A stretch of DNA of 64,000 bases from Triticum aestivum. Its lineage: Eukaryota; Streptophyta; Magnoliopsida; Poales; Poaceae. The stretch is from contig NC_057800.1 of the NCBI RefSeq assembly GCF_018294505.1, positions 471,864,955 to 471,928,954 of the forward strand, read 5' to 3'. This document shows positions 10,588-22,790 of the stretch, piece after piece. The translations under genes and the position numbers were made by a program. The notes beneath the pieces were generated by a model. The model had not been told where the DNA came from and ran no database searches. It saw nothing but the letters and a program-made list of their open reading frames with translations. Position 1 is the stretch's first letter. Each line of letters opens with the position of its first letter.

Positions 10588-13500
10588 TGTCACGACCGGT
10601 TTTCCAATAAAAATGTTTATTGAGAAACCAATCTTTTGAGTCCAGTATGAGAAAAATCCTCCTTACTGGTAGACAAATTCTTGATACAATAAGCCAATAG
10701 CATAAGATATATTACAGGGTCGAGCTACGGTTGCTCAACCAAATTATTACAAGCACACCAATAATTATACATAATGGCGGGTATGACACAGTGGTGTGGA
10801 GGCATACTACTGACTCGAGGATAGGGTGGTGGTGGAAAATCACAGCGGGGAGTGAGATACATGACTCTAAATCTGGCATCTCATCGAGCGTCGAGGTGAG
10901 GCCCAATGAATTTATTTGGTAGCGGAAGCGGATATAATACAGTGACCAAATCCAGGGTCGCACGAGACTGACTGGGATTCCTCTAGGCGTCGGACTCACT
11001 ATCAAATTCTTCATCCATGAGATCGCCTTCGTCAGCATCTGGCCAAATCAACAAGCCAGGTGAGTACTTTGAAAGTACTCGCAAGACAGTTCGGACGTAA
11101 GATATAACAAATGCATGCATGGATGCGTCATGATTAATTTACTAATGCACATTCAAAATTTAGCAAGCAAGGTAAGTAAAAAGGGAATCGGCGGTAGTCC
11201 GCCTAAAAACCCAACAAAAAGAAATAATAGGAAACCGATCGGGTGTCTGAAGCGACGCCTCGAAGGGTGAACAAATAAATAAAGATCATGCCGCAGTCGG
11301 GCGTCTAAGCGACACCACGTAAAGGGCTTAAACTAAAAATAAAAGACATGCGTGCCACAGTCGGACGTCAGGGCGACATCACAGAAAGGGCTTATATTGA
11401 AAGTAAATAACAGTACTGCCGCAGTCGGACGTCTGAGCGACATGCAGAAAGGGATTTTATTGAAAGTAAATAATAACATTGCCACAGTCGGACGTCTGAG
11501 CGACATCGCAGAAAGGGCTTTTATTGGAAGTAAATAATAACAATGCCACAGTCGGACGTCTGAGCGACATCGCAGAAAGGGCTTTTATTCACAAGTAAAT
11601 AATACTCATAATAAATATTCAATTCATGATAATAAACGGGTTAGTCCATCCACATGAATAAACATTTAACCGGACTTAGCACTCATGTGATTCACCGGAG
11701 TCTCTGTCATCAAAACTGGCATTTGTCAGGATAAGATAATACCAAACTTGGACATGGAATAGATGATTCAAAGGAATATATGACTCTGCAGAGTTTGTAC
11801 GAAATTTTTTCCCACAGCCAACGGATTTCCGTAGTCACGAAGGACTAGTTCCGTTTACGGTATTTCGGAAGAAAACATAGCTAACCAGTACACATCCATC
11901 CTACCTCTCGATGCCAGGAATCACCCTAGACATCGTCCAAGAAAAACTTTTGAGACGGGGAGATCACAATCTCGAATATCATGGGATCAAATTTATATAC
12001 GCGCGCTCTACGGGGTGCCCCCCTCTCGGTCCCAACCGGAAACACCCATGCCCCCTGACCGGATGACTGGCTTTAATCCAGGGCCATGGAACCATCATCA
12101 CGGCCTCTCCTTTTGGTGTGTACCAAGAAAGCGGTTTGCAACTTACTAAGCCATATTCCTTGCGGAAAACATGTGGTAGTACAGGGAAGGAAAAATAGAA
12201 GGAACTGGACCGATACAGGTTGACACTGAAGTCATATAGTCTGGCATAAGACTGGCATGCTACAACACTGCCATCTTACCCATCCTCATGCCAACACATG
12301 GCCATGCATACTCACATCCATCAACTTATGGATTTTCGAAACTCACTTGCCTCATCATTGCATGTAACATGACATTCGTCGGTATGCTCATCAACATGCC
12401 ATGAAACTACTTAATGCAAACATGCCAAAACAATCATCATATCAAAAGTTCAAACATGCTTGCCTGGTTCAGAGTAGTCGGAGCCTAGCTCGGTGAAGTT
12501 CGCGGTCCCGTCACCTCCTTCGGTGTCTACGTTATAAAGAAACATACGCGCTAACGTAAATACCGTGAGGTGCACAAAATTATTCCAAATATTTTTCAAA
12601 TAAATCTGATAAAAAACTAGACAAAATTCTAAGGAGGACAGAAAAGAATCAATCAAAAATACTTTTTTGTTTAAAAGTTATAAGGGTTTTAGTCTAGGGA
12701 CTCATCTATAATGAAACAGAAAGTTCCCAGGGGCTAACTTATAAAAACAGAAAACGCTTCGATTGAGAATACGCCGGCCTAGAGGGGAGATGCATTTTGG
12801 CAGAAGACGTTTTCAGAAAACGGTTCGTTTAAAAGATCAGAGAGGCTGACAGGCGGGTCCCGCCCGTCAGGTTTGAAATTTCAAAAGAGGCGGCAGAGCT
12901 CGACGGTGCCCGAGAGCCGCGGTGGTCGCCGGCGGCGATCCACGGTGAGTCAGGGGGATCGGAGGTTACCAACGTGTTCACCGTGTCCTTCCGCGTTGGT
13001 GGGTGGTGGTGGTGGTCGCCGGCGAGCACCACGTCGACGGCGGCCCTTGCTCCGGCGGACGGTGGTTCGGGCGTTGATGGAGCTCGCCGAGGAGGGCTGC
13101 GGAGGGCAAATTGAGGAGGGGGTTAGACCTCTGGTAGCTAGAGGAGGTTACTGACGGAGTTTGGGCGCCGGGGACGGCCTCACCGGAGTGAAACGGGGTG
13201 GAGGCCGAGGCGGAACGGAGCGGACGGAGTTGGGGGAGGAGACCTCCTCGAGGTCCTCCTATTGGCCTGGCGGGGCATTGGTGAGGTGCAGTGGTGGTGC
13301 GTGCTCGAGGGTGATCTCGGGGTCCCCTTTTATAGGCGATCTGAGGCAGTGGCCGTGAACGGAGTTCTCCGGCGATGGATTACGGCGGTGCAGTGCTTGG
13401 TCGGGAAGTTTAGGGGGTTGGCCATCAATGTGGAGGTCCACTGGCTCCACTCCGACGCTCAACGGACTAGGATTAGAAGCTTAGGGCAAGTTTTGTCGGA

Positions 13501-14629
13501 ACGGGACGGCGCGGGTCCGTCGGCGGCATAGAGCGCGCCCAGTGCTTGTCGGGCCACGGTGATGGTGCAGCGGGGCTGCACTGGCATGCATGAGCCATGC
13601 GTAGGGCTAGAGAGCAAAGGGCGGCACGGAACGACATTGCAATGCTGGTGCTGCCACTGTTGGCCGCTATGGGTGGCGTGGCCACCGCAGAAGCCGCCAG
13701 CTCCGGCGATGCTCGCCGCCTCCGATGCCAGGAACCAGCCAAGTGCGCGTGCGGCGCTCTGGACAACAAGGAGGGGCTGCACACATCGCGCCACAGCACA
13801 CTGTCGACGCGTGACTGAACCCTGACGAAGAGAAATGACACTGAACTTTGAAACTCTGAATTTTTCTGGAAGTGTATAGAAACTGTGCAGGCCAGGTGTT
13901 CGACAGAATGATTTTGATATGTAGGGGTTTCTCCTTGAGCTGAAACTTGGTGGGGTGGCCTCTCATTGCACCAGGAGGCTGCCTGAATTTTGGTAGAATT
14001 TTTGGAGAAGAGGAGATATGAATTTCACCAAATTTGGCAAATCTGGTCCAAACTTGCAGAGACTGAAATTTGAAAAATTTGAAAAGAGGGTGAGTGTATC
14101 AAGATGGTTCTGGGTTGTGGATGCTAAGGATAATCCAGAGGAGTTGGTTTGAGATAAAAACTCAAAGGCAATGAGGTACTTGCTTTGAAAATTACTTAGG
14201 CTCATAATGAAAGACATAATTGTTTTGGGAGATAAAATAAATGAAATGAAATTCAAAAATGGTTTGGACTTAATGGGATAGAGAATTTAGATTGTTCCAA
14301 AGTGGAGGGAGGGGTTTTGGGAGGTCTCTCCACATGAGGCAAAATAAAATCATGGGTGGTTCCAAAATGAGAGAAGCCCCCAAAACTCCTAGGGTTTTCC
14401 TTTTAAATGAAAATAATCAAATTCAAAAAAATACATTTGAGAGGAGAAGAATTCAGAAGAAATTTTTTCCATAATTCAAACACCCAATTTGAAAAGGACG
14501 TAAAAGAAAATCCTTGCCAAAGGTGAAAGTTTTTACGAGGAAGGTTTTCTAGAAAAAAATTAAATGGCCTCTTTTCAAAAACCAACAAAGTTTTTGCTGA
14601 AAACCAAATAAAAATTTTGGAGTGTCACA
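10588..14629 (-). repeat. 3' LTR of the Tekay-like element (4042 bp)
   Basis: Its plus-strand ends are TGTCACGACC and AGTGTCACA. The part 13157-14629 is repeated at 17921-19392. It holds a tandem array of units of about 62 bp (11236-11610). The short frames between 12829 and 14588 are mirrored in the other LTR and are not genes. Confidence 0.85.
11236..11610. repeat. Tandem array in the LTR, about 62-bp unit, 6 copies
   Basis: Units contain CAGTCGGACGTCTGAGCGAC followed by AAAGGGCTTTTATTGAAAG and AAATAATA. The first copies (from about 11236) are more diverged than the last ones (to about 11610), a typical array gradient. Confidence 0.88.
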
Positions 14630-14642
14630 ACACCTACCCCCT
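14630..14642 (-). other. Polypurine tract of the Tekay-like element
   Basis: On the minus strand GGGGGTAGGTGT lies between the pol stop codon TAA and the LTR start TGTGACACTCC. The position and G-richness fit a plus-strand primer. Confidence 0.6.
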
Positions 14643-15160
14643 TAGGAAAAATCCCGTCCCCGAGATTTCAGCTGATCCTTAAATAAGTATGGATGCTCTA
14701 TCCGAAGGAAATCCTCCCTTTCCCAGGTTGCTTCACTTTTGGTGTGGTTGCTCCACTGAACTTTGAAAAACTTGATGGTTTTCTGTCGGGTCCTCCTTTC
14801 AGACTCCTCTAATATTTTTGCTGGGCGTTCCCGATAGGTGAGGTCTGGCTGCACGTCAATGTTCTCATGGGATACTTGTTTCTCTGGGTTGCTTACGCAC
14901 TTCCTCAATTGCGAGACGTGGAACACGTCGTGGACATCGGATAATTCTTCGGGTAAGTCTAGCTGGTAGGCTACAGTGCCTCTTCGTGCCACTATACAGA
15001 ATGGTCCGATGAATCTTGGCGCTAGCTTTCCTTTAATCTTGAATCGTTGCAATCCCCTCATAGGGGATACTCTTAGGTACACGAACTCACCGGGTTCGAA
15101 GCTGACCCCACGATGTTTCTGATCGTAATAACTCTTCTGTCGGCTTTGAGCGGTCTTGAG
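14642..15160 (-). pseudogene. Tekay-like integrase C-terminus and chromodomain
   Basis: The minus-strand frame 15082-14642 contains GKLAPRFIGPF and VFHVSQLRKC, the integrase C-terminal module of gypsy elements. The tail, with KVQWSNHTKSEATWE and PYLF, resembles the chromodomain of Tekay/Del elements that targets integration to heterochromatin. It ends at a TAA directly before the polypurine tract. Upstream, a stop at about 15161 interrupts a continuing frame (the KLIKD segment), so the protein is broken here. Confidence 0.75.
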
Positions 15161-15596
15161 TCAATCTTTGATTAGCTTGACCTTTTCCTCGGCCTCTCTG
15201 AGCATGTCTGGGCCGAAGATGCGGCTGTCTCCGGTCTCTGACCAATTTAATGGGGTACGACATCTCCGTCCGTATAAAGCCTCAAATGGTGCCATCTGCA
15301 GGCTGGCCTTTGTAACTGTTATTGTACGCGAACTCGGCGTATGGCAGGCTTTCTTCCCAACTGGCTCCATAGGTGAGGACACATGCTCTCAGCATGTCTT
15401 CTAGAATTTGGTTTACGCGTTCAGCCTGTCCATCAGTCTGGGGATGGTAGGATGTACTGAAGGCCAGTTGAGTTCCCAGAGCCTGTTGTAAATGATCCCA
15501 GAATCTCGAGACGAACTGAGTGCCTCTATCGGATATTATAGTCTTCGGGACTCCATGCAGACAAACTATACGGGAGAGATAAATCCTGGCAAGCCT
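15161..15596 (-). pseudogene. Tekay-like integrase core, second half, frameshifted
   Basis: After the stop at 15597 the same frame continues with LHGVPKTIISDRGTQF (second catalytic Asp codon at 15528-15530) and SYHPQTDGQAERVNQ (catalytic Glu codon at 15420-15422). The spacing fits D-35-E. Near 15320 the frame shifts into MAPFEALYGRRCRTPLNW, which runs to a stop near 15161. This is the catalytic core of the strand-transfer enzyme, disrupted by one nonsense and one frameshift mutation. Confidence 0.8.
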
Positions 15597-17903
15597 CTAA
15601 GTGTTGTAGGTTGTCTTCACTGGAATGAAATGTGCCACCTTGGTTAATCTATCGGTGATGACCCATATGGCATCATTCCCGTGTCGTGACCGAGGTAGTC
15701 CGACAATGAAATCCATCCCTATTTCATCCCATTTCCACTCAGGTATTTTGTTTGGTTGTAGTAGTCCGGCTGGTCTTTGATGCTCAACTTTTATGCGTTG
15801 ACAAGAATCGCAACATGCAACGAATGTGGCTATGTCCCTCTTCATACCGTGCCACCAAAATCTTTCCTGAATATCCTTATACATTTTGGTTCCTCCAGGG
15901 TGGATCGAATATGGGGCGGTGTGGGCTTCAGCTAGAATTTGCTGTTTGAGGTCCTCTATATTTGGCACGCAGAGTCTGTCTCCGTACCATAATATTCCTC
16001 CATCGTCTATGACGAACTCCGAGGCCTTGCCCATACTCACCTTTCTTTTTATTCCTTTGATGCTGGGGTGACCAGGCTGAGCTTCTTTAATTCTCTCCAC
16101 AAGGTCGGGCTGTATTTCCAAGTTTGATATGGTGCCTTCCGCGATCATTAACAAGTTGAGTTTGGCAAATTCTTGTTGGAATTCAGGTCTCAAGTCTGGC
16201 AGACTGTTGTCGTCCGGGCTGGGGTTCCGACTAAGAGCATCTGCCACTACGTTTGCTTTTCCTGGATGATAGTGGATACCAACATCATAATCCTTTACCA
16301 ATTCCAACCAGCGTCGTTGCCGTAAGTTTAGTTCTGGCTGTGTGAAAATATATTTGAGACTTTTATGGTCCGTGTATATTTCACATCGATTTCCAAGTAA
16401 GAAATGCCTCCATTCCTTGAGTGCATGAATGACTGCTGCCATTTCTAAGTCATGAGTGGGATAATTTTCCTCATGCTTGCGAAGTTGCCTTGAAGCATAT
16501 GCGACAACCTTGCCTTCTTGCATCAACATGCACCCGAGGCCCTTTCTGGACGCGTCACAATACACTTCAAAATTCTTGTGTATGTCTGGCACAATTAATG
16601 CCGGTGCTGTCGTTAATTTCCGTTTTAGCTCTTGGAAACTTTTCTTGCAGGCTTCTGTCCATTCAAACTTCTTGTCCTTCTTGAGTAACTGCGTCATTGG
16701 CTTGGCTATGGTGGAGAGTCCTTCAATAAATCTGCGGTAATATCCTGCCATTCCCAAGAAGCTTCGTATGTCTGTTACGCTGGCTGGTGACTTCCAGCCA
16801 AGTACGGCCCTGACTTTCTCCGGGTCCACTGCGATACCGTCTTGGGTCAGTACGTGGCCTAGAAAACCTACTTGTCTTAGCCAAAATTCGCACTTGCTGA
16901 ACTTGGCATACAATTGATGTTTCCTGAGTTCTCCTAGCACAATCCTGAGATGTTCCGCGTGCTCTTCTGGTGTCTTGGAGTATACCAGAATATCATCGAT
17001 GAATACCACAACAAACTTGTCCATAAACTTCATAAATACTTTGTTCATGAGGTGAACAAAATATGCGGGGGCGTTCGTTAATCCAAATGGCATTACTGTG
17101 AACTCATATAGTCCATATCTGGAGGTGAAGGCTGTTTTGGGGATATCTTTTGTTCGCACTTTTAATTGATGGTATCCTGACCTTAAGTCAATTTTTGAGA
17201 ATACCTTGGCCTGAGCGAGTTGATCAAACAAATCGATTATCCAGGGCATCGGGTATTTGTTCTTGACTGTGACCATGTTAAGTGCTCGGTAGTCTATGCA
17301 CAATCTCAGTGTTCCATCCTTCTTTTTGGCAAATAAAATTGGTGATCCCCAAGGTAAGGAGCTGGCTCGAATGTATCCTTTGTCCAACAATTCCTTTATT
17401 TGTTTCTTCAACTCAACCAACTCGGATGGTGCCATTCTGTATGGTTTCTTGTATATGGGGGTGGTTCCTGGTGCTAGCTCAATGCTGAATTCTATCTCTC
17501 GGTCTGGTGGCATGCCTGGTAGTTCTCCGGGGAATACATCTGGAAATTCACACACGACTGGAACCTTGTTTAGCTCAGAAATGTCCACCTTATTCAATCT
17601 CGGTTGCCGGGGTATTTTTCTTTCTTTGGCTGACACTCTTATTGTCTTCCCGTGGTGGTGTGTGAGAATTACGATCCGGTTGAAACAGTCAATAAAACCT
17701 TTGTTGGTGGTTAACCAGTCCATCCCTAGGATGACATCCAGTCCTTTATTTTCCAATACAATAAGATTGGCGTGAAACTTCAATCCTTCGAACTCAATAA
17801 CCACATCTTGACAGTAACTCTGAGTAACTTGCTCAATCCCAGGGGACTTGATGATCATGGATTTTTCCAAGGGAAACATCAAAAAATTATTTTGCAAAAG
17901 CAA
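15597..17903 (-). pseudogene. Tekay-like pol: protease C-terminus, reverse transcriptase, RNase H, integrase N-terminus
   Basis: An open frame of 768 codons, the longest in the window. In order: the end of the protease ([10 protein letters not shown], residues 55-64); reverse transcriptase (IDYRALN 203-209, [10 protein letters not shown] 270-279, active site FIDDIL 301-306); RNase H (VYCDAS 448-453 with Asp450, Glu487 in DLEMAAV, YTDHKSL 510-516, ADALSR 554-559); and integrase HHCC finger (H661, H668, C698, C701) with the first catalytic Asp731. A stop replaces the codon after TTYNT. The protease Asp-Thr-Gly and all of gag are missing because the frame abuts the deletion at 17921, so the ATG at 17903 is not a natural start. 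The lesions are few, suggesting a young copy. Confidence 0.9.
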
Positions 17904-17920
17904 AACTTTTCGAGATGAAT

Positions 17921-19392
17921 GAGTTTGGGCGCCGGGGACGGCCTCACCGGAGTGAAACGGGGTGGAGGCCGAGGCGGAACGGAGCGGCCGGAGTTGGGGG
18001 AGGAGACCTCCTCGAGGTCCTCCTATTGGCCTGGCGGGGCGTTGGTGAGGTGCAGTGGTGGTGCGTGCTCGAGGGTGAGCTCGGGGTCCCCTTTTATAGG
18101 CGATCTGAGGCGGTGGCCGTGAACGGAGTTCTCCGACGATGGATTACGGCGGTGCAGTGCTTGGTCAGGAAGTTTAGGGGGTTGGCCATCAACGTGGAGG
18201 TCCACTGGCTCCACTCCGACGCTCAACGGACTAGGATTAGAAGCTTAGGGCAGGTTTTGTCGGAACGGGACGGCGCGGGTCCGTCGGCAGCAGAGAGCGC
18301 GCCCAGTGCTTGTCGGGCCATGGCGATGGTGCAGCGGGGCTGCGCTGGCATGCATGAGCCACGCGTAGGGCTAGAGTGCAAAGGGCGCCGCGGAACGGCG
18401 TTGCAATGCTGGTGCTGCCACTGTTGGCCTCTACGGGTGGCGTGGCCACCGCAGAAGCCGCCAGCTCCGGTGATGCTCGCCGCCTCTGACGCCAGGAACC
18501 AGCCAAGTGCGCATGCGGCGCTCTGGACAGCGAGGAGGGGCTGCGTGCATCGCGCCACAGCGCACTGTCGACGCGTGACTGAACCCTGACGAAGAGAAAC
18601 GACACTGAACTCTGAAACTCTGAATTTTTCTGGAAGTGTATAGAAACTGTGCAGGCCAGTTGTTCGACAAAATGATTTTGGTATGTAGGGGTTTCTCCTT
18701 GAGCTGAAACTTGGTGGGGGGCCTCTTATTGCACCAGGAGGCTGCCCGAATTTTGGTAGAATTTTTGGAGAAGAGGAGATATGAATTTCACCAAATTTGG
18801 CAAATCTGGTCCAAACTTGCAGAGACTGAAATTTGAAAAACTTGAAAAGAGGGAGAGTGTATCAAGATGGTTCTGGGTTGTGGATGCTAAGGACAATCCA
18901 GAGGAGTTGGTTTGAGATAAAAACTCAAAGGCAATGAGGTATTTGCTTTGAAAATTACTTAGGCTCATAATGAAAGACAGAATTGTTTTGGGAGATAAAA
19001 TAAATGAAATGAAATTCAAAAATGGTTTGGACTTGATGGGACAGAGAATTTAGATTGTTCCAAAGTGGAGGGAGGGGTTTTGGGAGGTCTCTCCACATGA
19101 GGCAAAATAAAATCATGGGTGGTTCCAAAATGAGAGAAGCCCCCAAAACTCCTAGGGTTTTCCTTTTAAATGAAAATAATCAAATTCAAAAAAATACATT
19201 TGAGAGGAGAAGAATTCAGAAGAAAAGTTTTCCATAATTCAAACACCCAATTTGAAAAGGACGTAAAAGAAAATCCTTGCCAAAGGTGAAAGTTTTTACG
19301 AGGAAGGTTTTCTGGAAAAAATTTAAATGGCCTCTTTTCAAAAACCAACAAAGTTTTTGCTGAAAACCAAATAAAATTTTTGGAGTGTCACA
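17921..19392 (-). repeat. Truncated 5' LTR of the Tekay-like element
   Basis: 1472 bp nearly identical to 13157-14629. The match begins abruptly at GAGTTTGGGCGCC (17921 against 13157), where the other LTR has different upstream sequence. This marks the deletion breakpoint. Confidence 0.9.
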
Positions 19393-19968
19393 CGTGATCA
19401 ACTCCTCGGTCACATTGTGCACATTATGATGATGTCCTACCGAGTGGGCCCAGAGATACCTCTCCGTTTACACGGAGTGACAAATCCCAGTCTCGATTCG
19501 AGCCAAACCAATAGACACTTTCGGAGATACCTGTAGTGTACCTTTATAGCCACCCAGTTACGTTGTGACATTTGGCACACCCAAAGCACTCCTACGGTAT
19601 CCGAGAGTTGCACAATCTCATGGTCTAAGGAAATGATACTTGACATTAGAAAAGCTTTAGCAAACGAACTACACGATCTTGTGCTAGGCTTAGGATTGGG
19701 TCTTGTCCATCACATCATTCTCCTAATGATGTGATCCCATTATCAACGACATCCAATGTCCATGGTCAGGAAACAGTAACCATCTATTGATCAATGAGCT
19801 AGTCAACTAGAGGCTTACTAGGGACATGGTGTTGTCTATTTATCCACACATGTATCTGAGTTTCCTATCAATACAATTCTAGCATGGATAATAAATGATT
19901 ATCATGAACAATGAAATATGATATAATAATAACTAATTTATTATTGCCTCTAGAGCATATTTCCAACA
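19393..19968 (-). repeat. Angela-like 3' LTR, inner piece
   Basis: Continues the LTR after the duplicated CGTGA and matches 26115-26689. It ends TTTCCAACA at 19968, next to the polypurine tract. Confidence 0.92.
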
Positions 19969-19982
19969 GTCTCCCACTTGCA
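19969..19982 (-). other. Polypurine tract of the Angela-like element
   Basis: The minus strand reads GCAAGTGGGAGAC followed directly by the LTR start TGTTGGAAATATG. This is the usual tract of Angela/BARE1-type elements and proves the minus orientation. Confidence 0.85.
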
Positions 19983-20115
19983 CTAGAGTCAATAATCTAG
20001 TTCACATCACCATGTGATTAACACTCACAGGTCACATCGCCATGTGACCAACATCCAAAGAGTTTATTAGACTCAATAATCTAGTTCACATCACTATGTG
20101 ATTAACACTCAATGA
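19983..20115. repeat. Short direct repeats before the polypurine tract
   Basis: The phrase TAATCTAGTTCACATCAC followed by TATGTGATTAACACTCA occurs twice (about 19991 and 20079), with a related GTCACATCGCCATGTGACC copy between. Each unit contains a small palindrome around CACATGTG. Confidence 0.7.
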
Positions 20116-21307
20116 GTTCTGGGTTTGGTCATGTTATGCTTGTGAGAGAGGTTGTAGTCAACGGGTCTTGCCATATTCAGATCCCTATGTATTTTGCAAA
20201 ACTTTATGTCATATCGTAGATGCTGCTACCACGTTCCACTTGGAGCTATTACAAATTGTTGCTCCATTATACGTATCCGGTATCTCTACTCAGAGCTATG
20301 CGGATAGGTGTTAAGCTTGCATCGACGTAACTCTTTATGTCGAACTCTTTATCATCATGGCATACCGTATAGAGCCTATGACAAGAGCATAGGGGACGAC
20401 CTTCGTCCTTCCTCTTTCTTCTGCCGTGGTCAAGCTTTGAGTCTTACTCAACTTCACACCTTACAACTCAGGTAAGAACCCCTTCTTTGACTAATCTATT
20501 TTGAACTCCTTCAAAAACATGTCAAGGTGTTCGTTCTTTGAAAGTATCATCAGGCGTCTTGATCTATCTCTATAGATCTTGATGCCCAATTTGTAACCAG
20601 CTTTATCCAGGTCTTCCTTTGAAAAACACTCTTCAAACAACCGTTTATGCTTTTCGGAAATTCTACATTATTTCGGACCTACAATATGTCATCCACATAT
20701 ACTTATCAGAAATGTTGTAGTGCTCCCACTCACTTTCTTGTAAATAAAATTTTCTAGCAAACATTGTATAAACCTAAAAGCTTTGATCACTCTATCCAAG
20801 CATATATTCTGACTCCGAGATGCTTGCTCTAGTCCATAGAAGGATCGCTGGAGCCAGCATACCTTTTAGAATCCTTAGGATCGACAAAACTTTGATTGTA
20901 TCAAATAAAACTCTTTCTTACGAAAACTGGTAAGAAAACTTGTTTTTGACATCCATCTGTCAGATTTCATAATCGAAAAATACAGCTAATGCTAACATGA
21001 TTCCGACAGACTTAAGCATCGCTACGGGTGAGAAATTCTCATCGTAGTCAACTCCTTGAACTTGTGAAAAGACTCTTTCCCACAAGTCGAGCTTCATAGA
21101 TGATAACATTACCGCCCACGTCCGTCTTCTTCTTAAAGATCCATTTATCTCAATGGCTTGCCGATCATCGGGCAAGTCCACCAAAGTCCATACTTTGTTC
21201 TGATACATGGATCCTATCTCGGATTTCATGGCTTCTAACCATTTGTCGAAATACGGGCCCACCATCGCTTCTCCATAGCTCGTAGGTTCATTGTTGTCCA
21301 ACAACAT
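20116..21307 (-). pseudogene. Angela-like reverse transcriptase and RNase H remnant
   Basis: The minus-strand frame 21307-20960 gives the copia reverse transcriptase N-terminus: KWLEAMKSEIGSMYQNKVW, TLVDLPDD, and GVDYDENFSPVAMLKS. Further on, in broken frames, DPKDSK and the active-site motif YVDDIL (20682-20699) are visible, then only scattered pieces. RNase H (about 20400-20116) is hardly recognisable. The region carries many stops and indels and is not functional. Confidence 0.8.
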
Positions 21308-22596
21308 GATATCTGAGACAGGATTACCGTACCACTCAGGAGTAGTACATATCCTTGTCGACCTACGAGGTTTGATAGCAACTTGATCCGAAGCTTCATG
21401 ATCACTATCATTAACTTCCTATTCAACAGACGTAGGCTCCATAGAAAACATCTTTCTATGTTGCATCACTCGCTGGTTGAAGTAAAGGTTCGACAACCTC
21501 ATCAAGTTCTATCTTCCTCCCACTCAATTCTTTCGAGAGAAACTCCTTCTCGAGAAAGGACCCGTTCTTAGCGACAAACAATTTGCCCTCGGATCTGAGA
21601 TAGAAGGTGTACCCAACTGTCACCTGTGGGTATCCTATGAAGATGTGTTTGTTCGCTTTGGGTTCGAGCTTCTCCGGCTGAAGCCTTAAGCATCGCAGCC
21701 CCAAACATTAAGAAACGACAACTTTGGTTTCTTGTCAAACCAATGTTCATACGGCGTCGTCTCAACGTACTTATATGGTGTCCTATCTAAAGTGAATGCA
21801 GCTGTCTCTAATGCATAACCTCAAAATAATAGAGGTAGATCATAGATCGCACCATATCTCATAAGGTTCGACTACGACGTCCGGACACACCATTACCCTG
21901 TGGTGTTCCAGGTGGCTTCAACTGTGAAACAATTCCACAATGTCTTAAGTGTTTGCCAAACTCATAACTCAGAAATTCTCATTGATCAGATCGTAGGAAT
22001 TTGATCTTCTTGTTATGATGATTCTTAACTTCACTCTGAAATCGCTTGAACTTTTCAAACGTTTCAGACTTGTGCTTCATTAAGTAAATATACCTATATC
22101 TACTCAAATCGTCAGTGAAGATGAGAAAATAGTGATATCCACCGCACGCTTCAATTCTCATTGGATCACACGCATCAGCATGTATGATTTCCAACAAGTC
22201 ACTTGCCCCTTTCATTGTACCTGAAAACGAGGTCTTAGTCATCCTGCCTATGAGGCATGGCTTGCATGTGTCAAGCGATTCAAAATCAAGTGACTCCAAA
22301 CATCCATCGACATGGAGTTTCTTCATGCATCTTACGCCAATATGACCTAAGCGGCAGTGGCACAAGAAAGTGGTACTATCATTATTAACTCTACATCTTT
22401 TGGCGTGAACATGTGTATTACCACGACCGAGATTCAATGAACCATTCACATAGGGTGCATGACCATGCAAGGTATTATTCATGTAAACAGAATAACCAGT
22501 ATTCTCTAACTTTAATGAATAACCATATTGCAATGAACATGCTCTAATCATATACATGCTCAACGTAGACACCTGATAACATTTATCTAGGTTCAA
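21308..22596 (-). pseudogene. Angela-like integrase remnant
   Basis: The frame 22596-21979 carries CHCRLGHIGVRCMKKLH and CKPCLIGRMTKT (the HHCC finger), then LLEIIHADACDPM with the first catalytic Asp region, FTDDLSRYRYIYLMKHKS and KIKFLRSDQ, where a stop appears at the second catalytic region. Frame 21704-21456 carries the C-terminal module EPKANKHIFIGYP and GYTFY. The part between (21978-21705) is frameshifted. This would be the insertion enzyme, and it is inactive. Confidence 0.82.
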
Positions 22597-22790
22597 TACT
22601 AATCCTGAAGGCAGATGGAGTGTGCGATGGTGATCTCATCAACTTTGGAAACACTCCAACACACATCGTCACCTCGCCCTTAGCCAGTCTCCGTTTAGTC
22701 CGTAGCTTTTGCTTCAAGTCACCAATAATAGCAACTGAACCGGTATCCAATACCCAGGTGCTACCAGGAGTACTAGTGAGGTACACATTA
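22597..22790 (-). pseudogene. Angela-like protease remnant
   Basis: The frame contains TPGSTWVLDTGSVAIIGDLK, with the catalytic D-T-G of a copia aspartic protease, followed by LRTKRRLAKGEVTM. The downstream part is frameshifted before integrase. Confidence 0.78.

Larger units (their letters stand above)
10588..19392 (-). mobile_element. Tekay/Del-like chromovirus (Ty3/gypsy), 5' part deleted
   Basis: A minus-strand element with a complete 4-kb 3' LTR (14629-10588), a pol with protease C-terminus, reverse transcriptase, RNase H, integrase and chromodomain-like tail, and a truncated 5' LTR (19392-17921). The rest of the 5' LTR, the primer site, all of gag and the start of the protease are missing, apparently through one deletion ending at 17921. 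Long LTRs, a single gag-pol frame and a C-terminal chromodomain fit the Tekay/Del lineage. Confidence 0.85.

Noticed and set aside
11230..11610. Possible CRISPR-like array of regularly spaced repeats
   Set aside because: Units are contiguous and similar over their full length, with no unique spacers, inside a plant LTR. It is an ordinary tandem repeat.
13259..13841. Several overlapping frames on both strands, repeated at 17915-18605
   Set aside because: They lie in the two LTR copies of the Tekay-like element and show no recognisable domain. The repetition reflects LTR duplication, not gene conservation.
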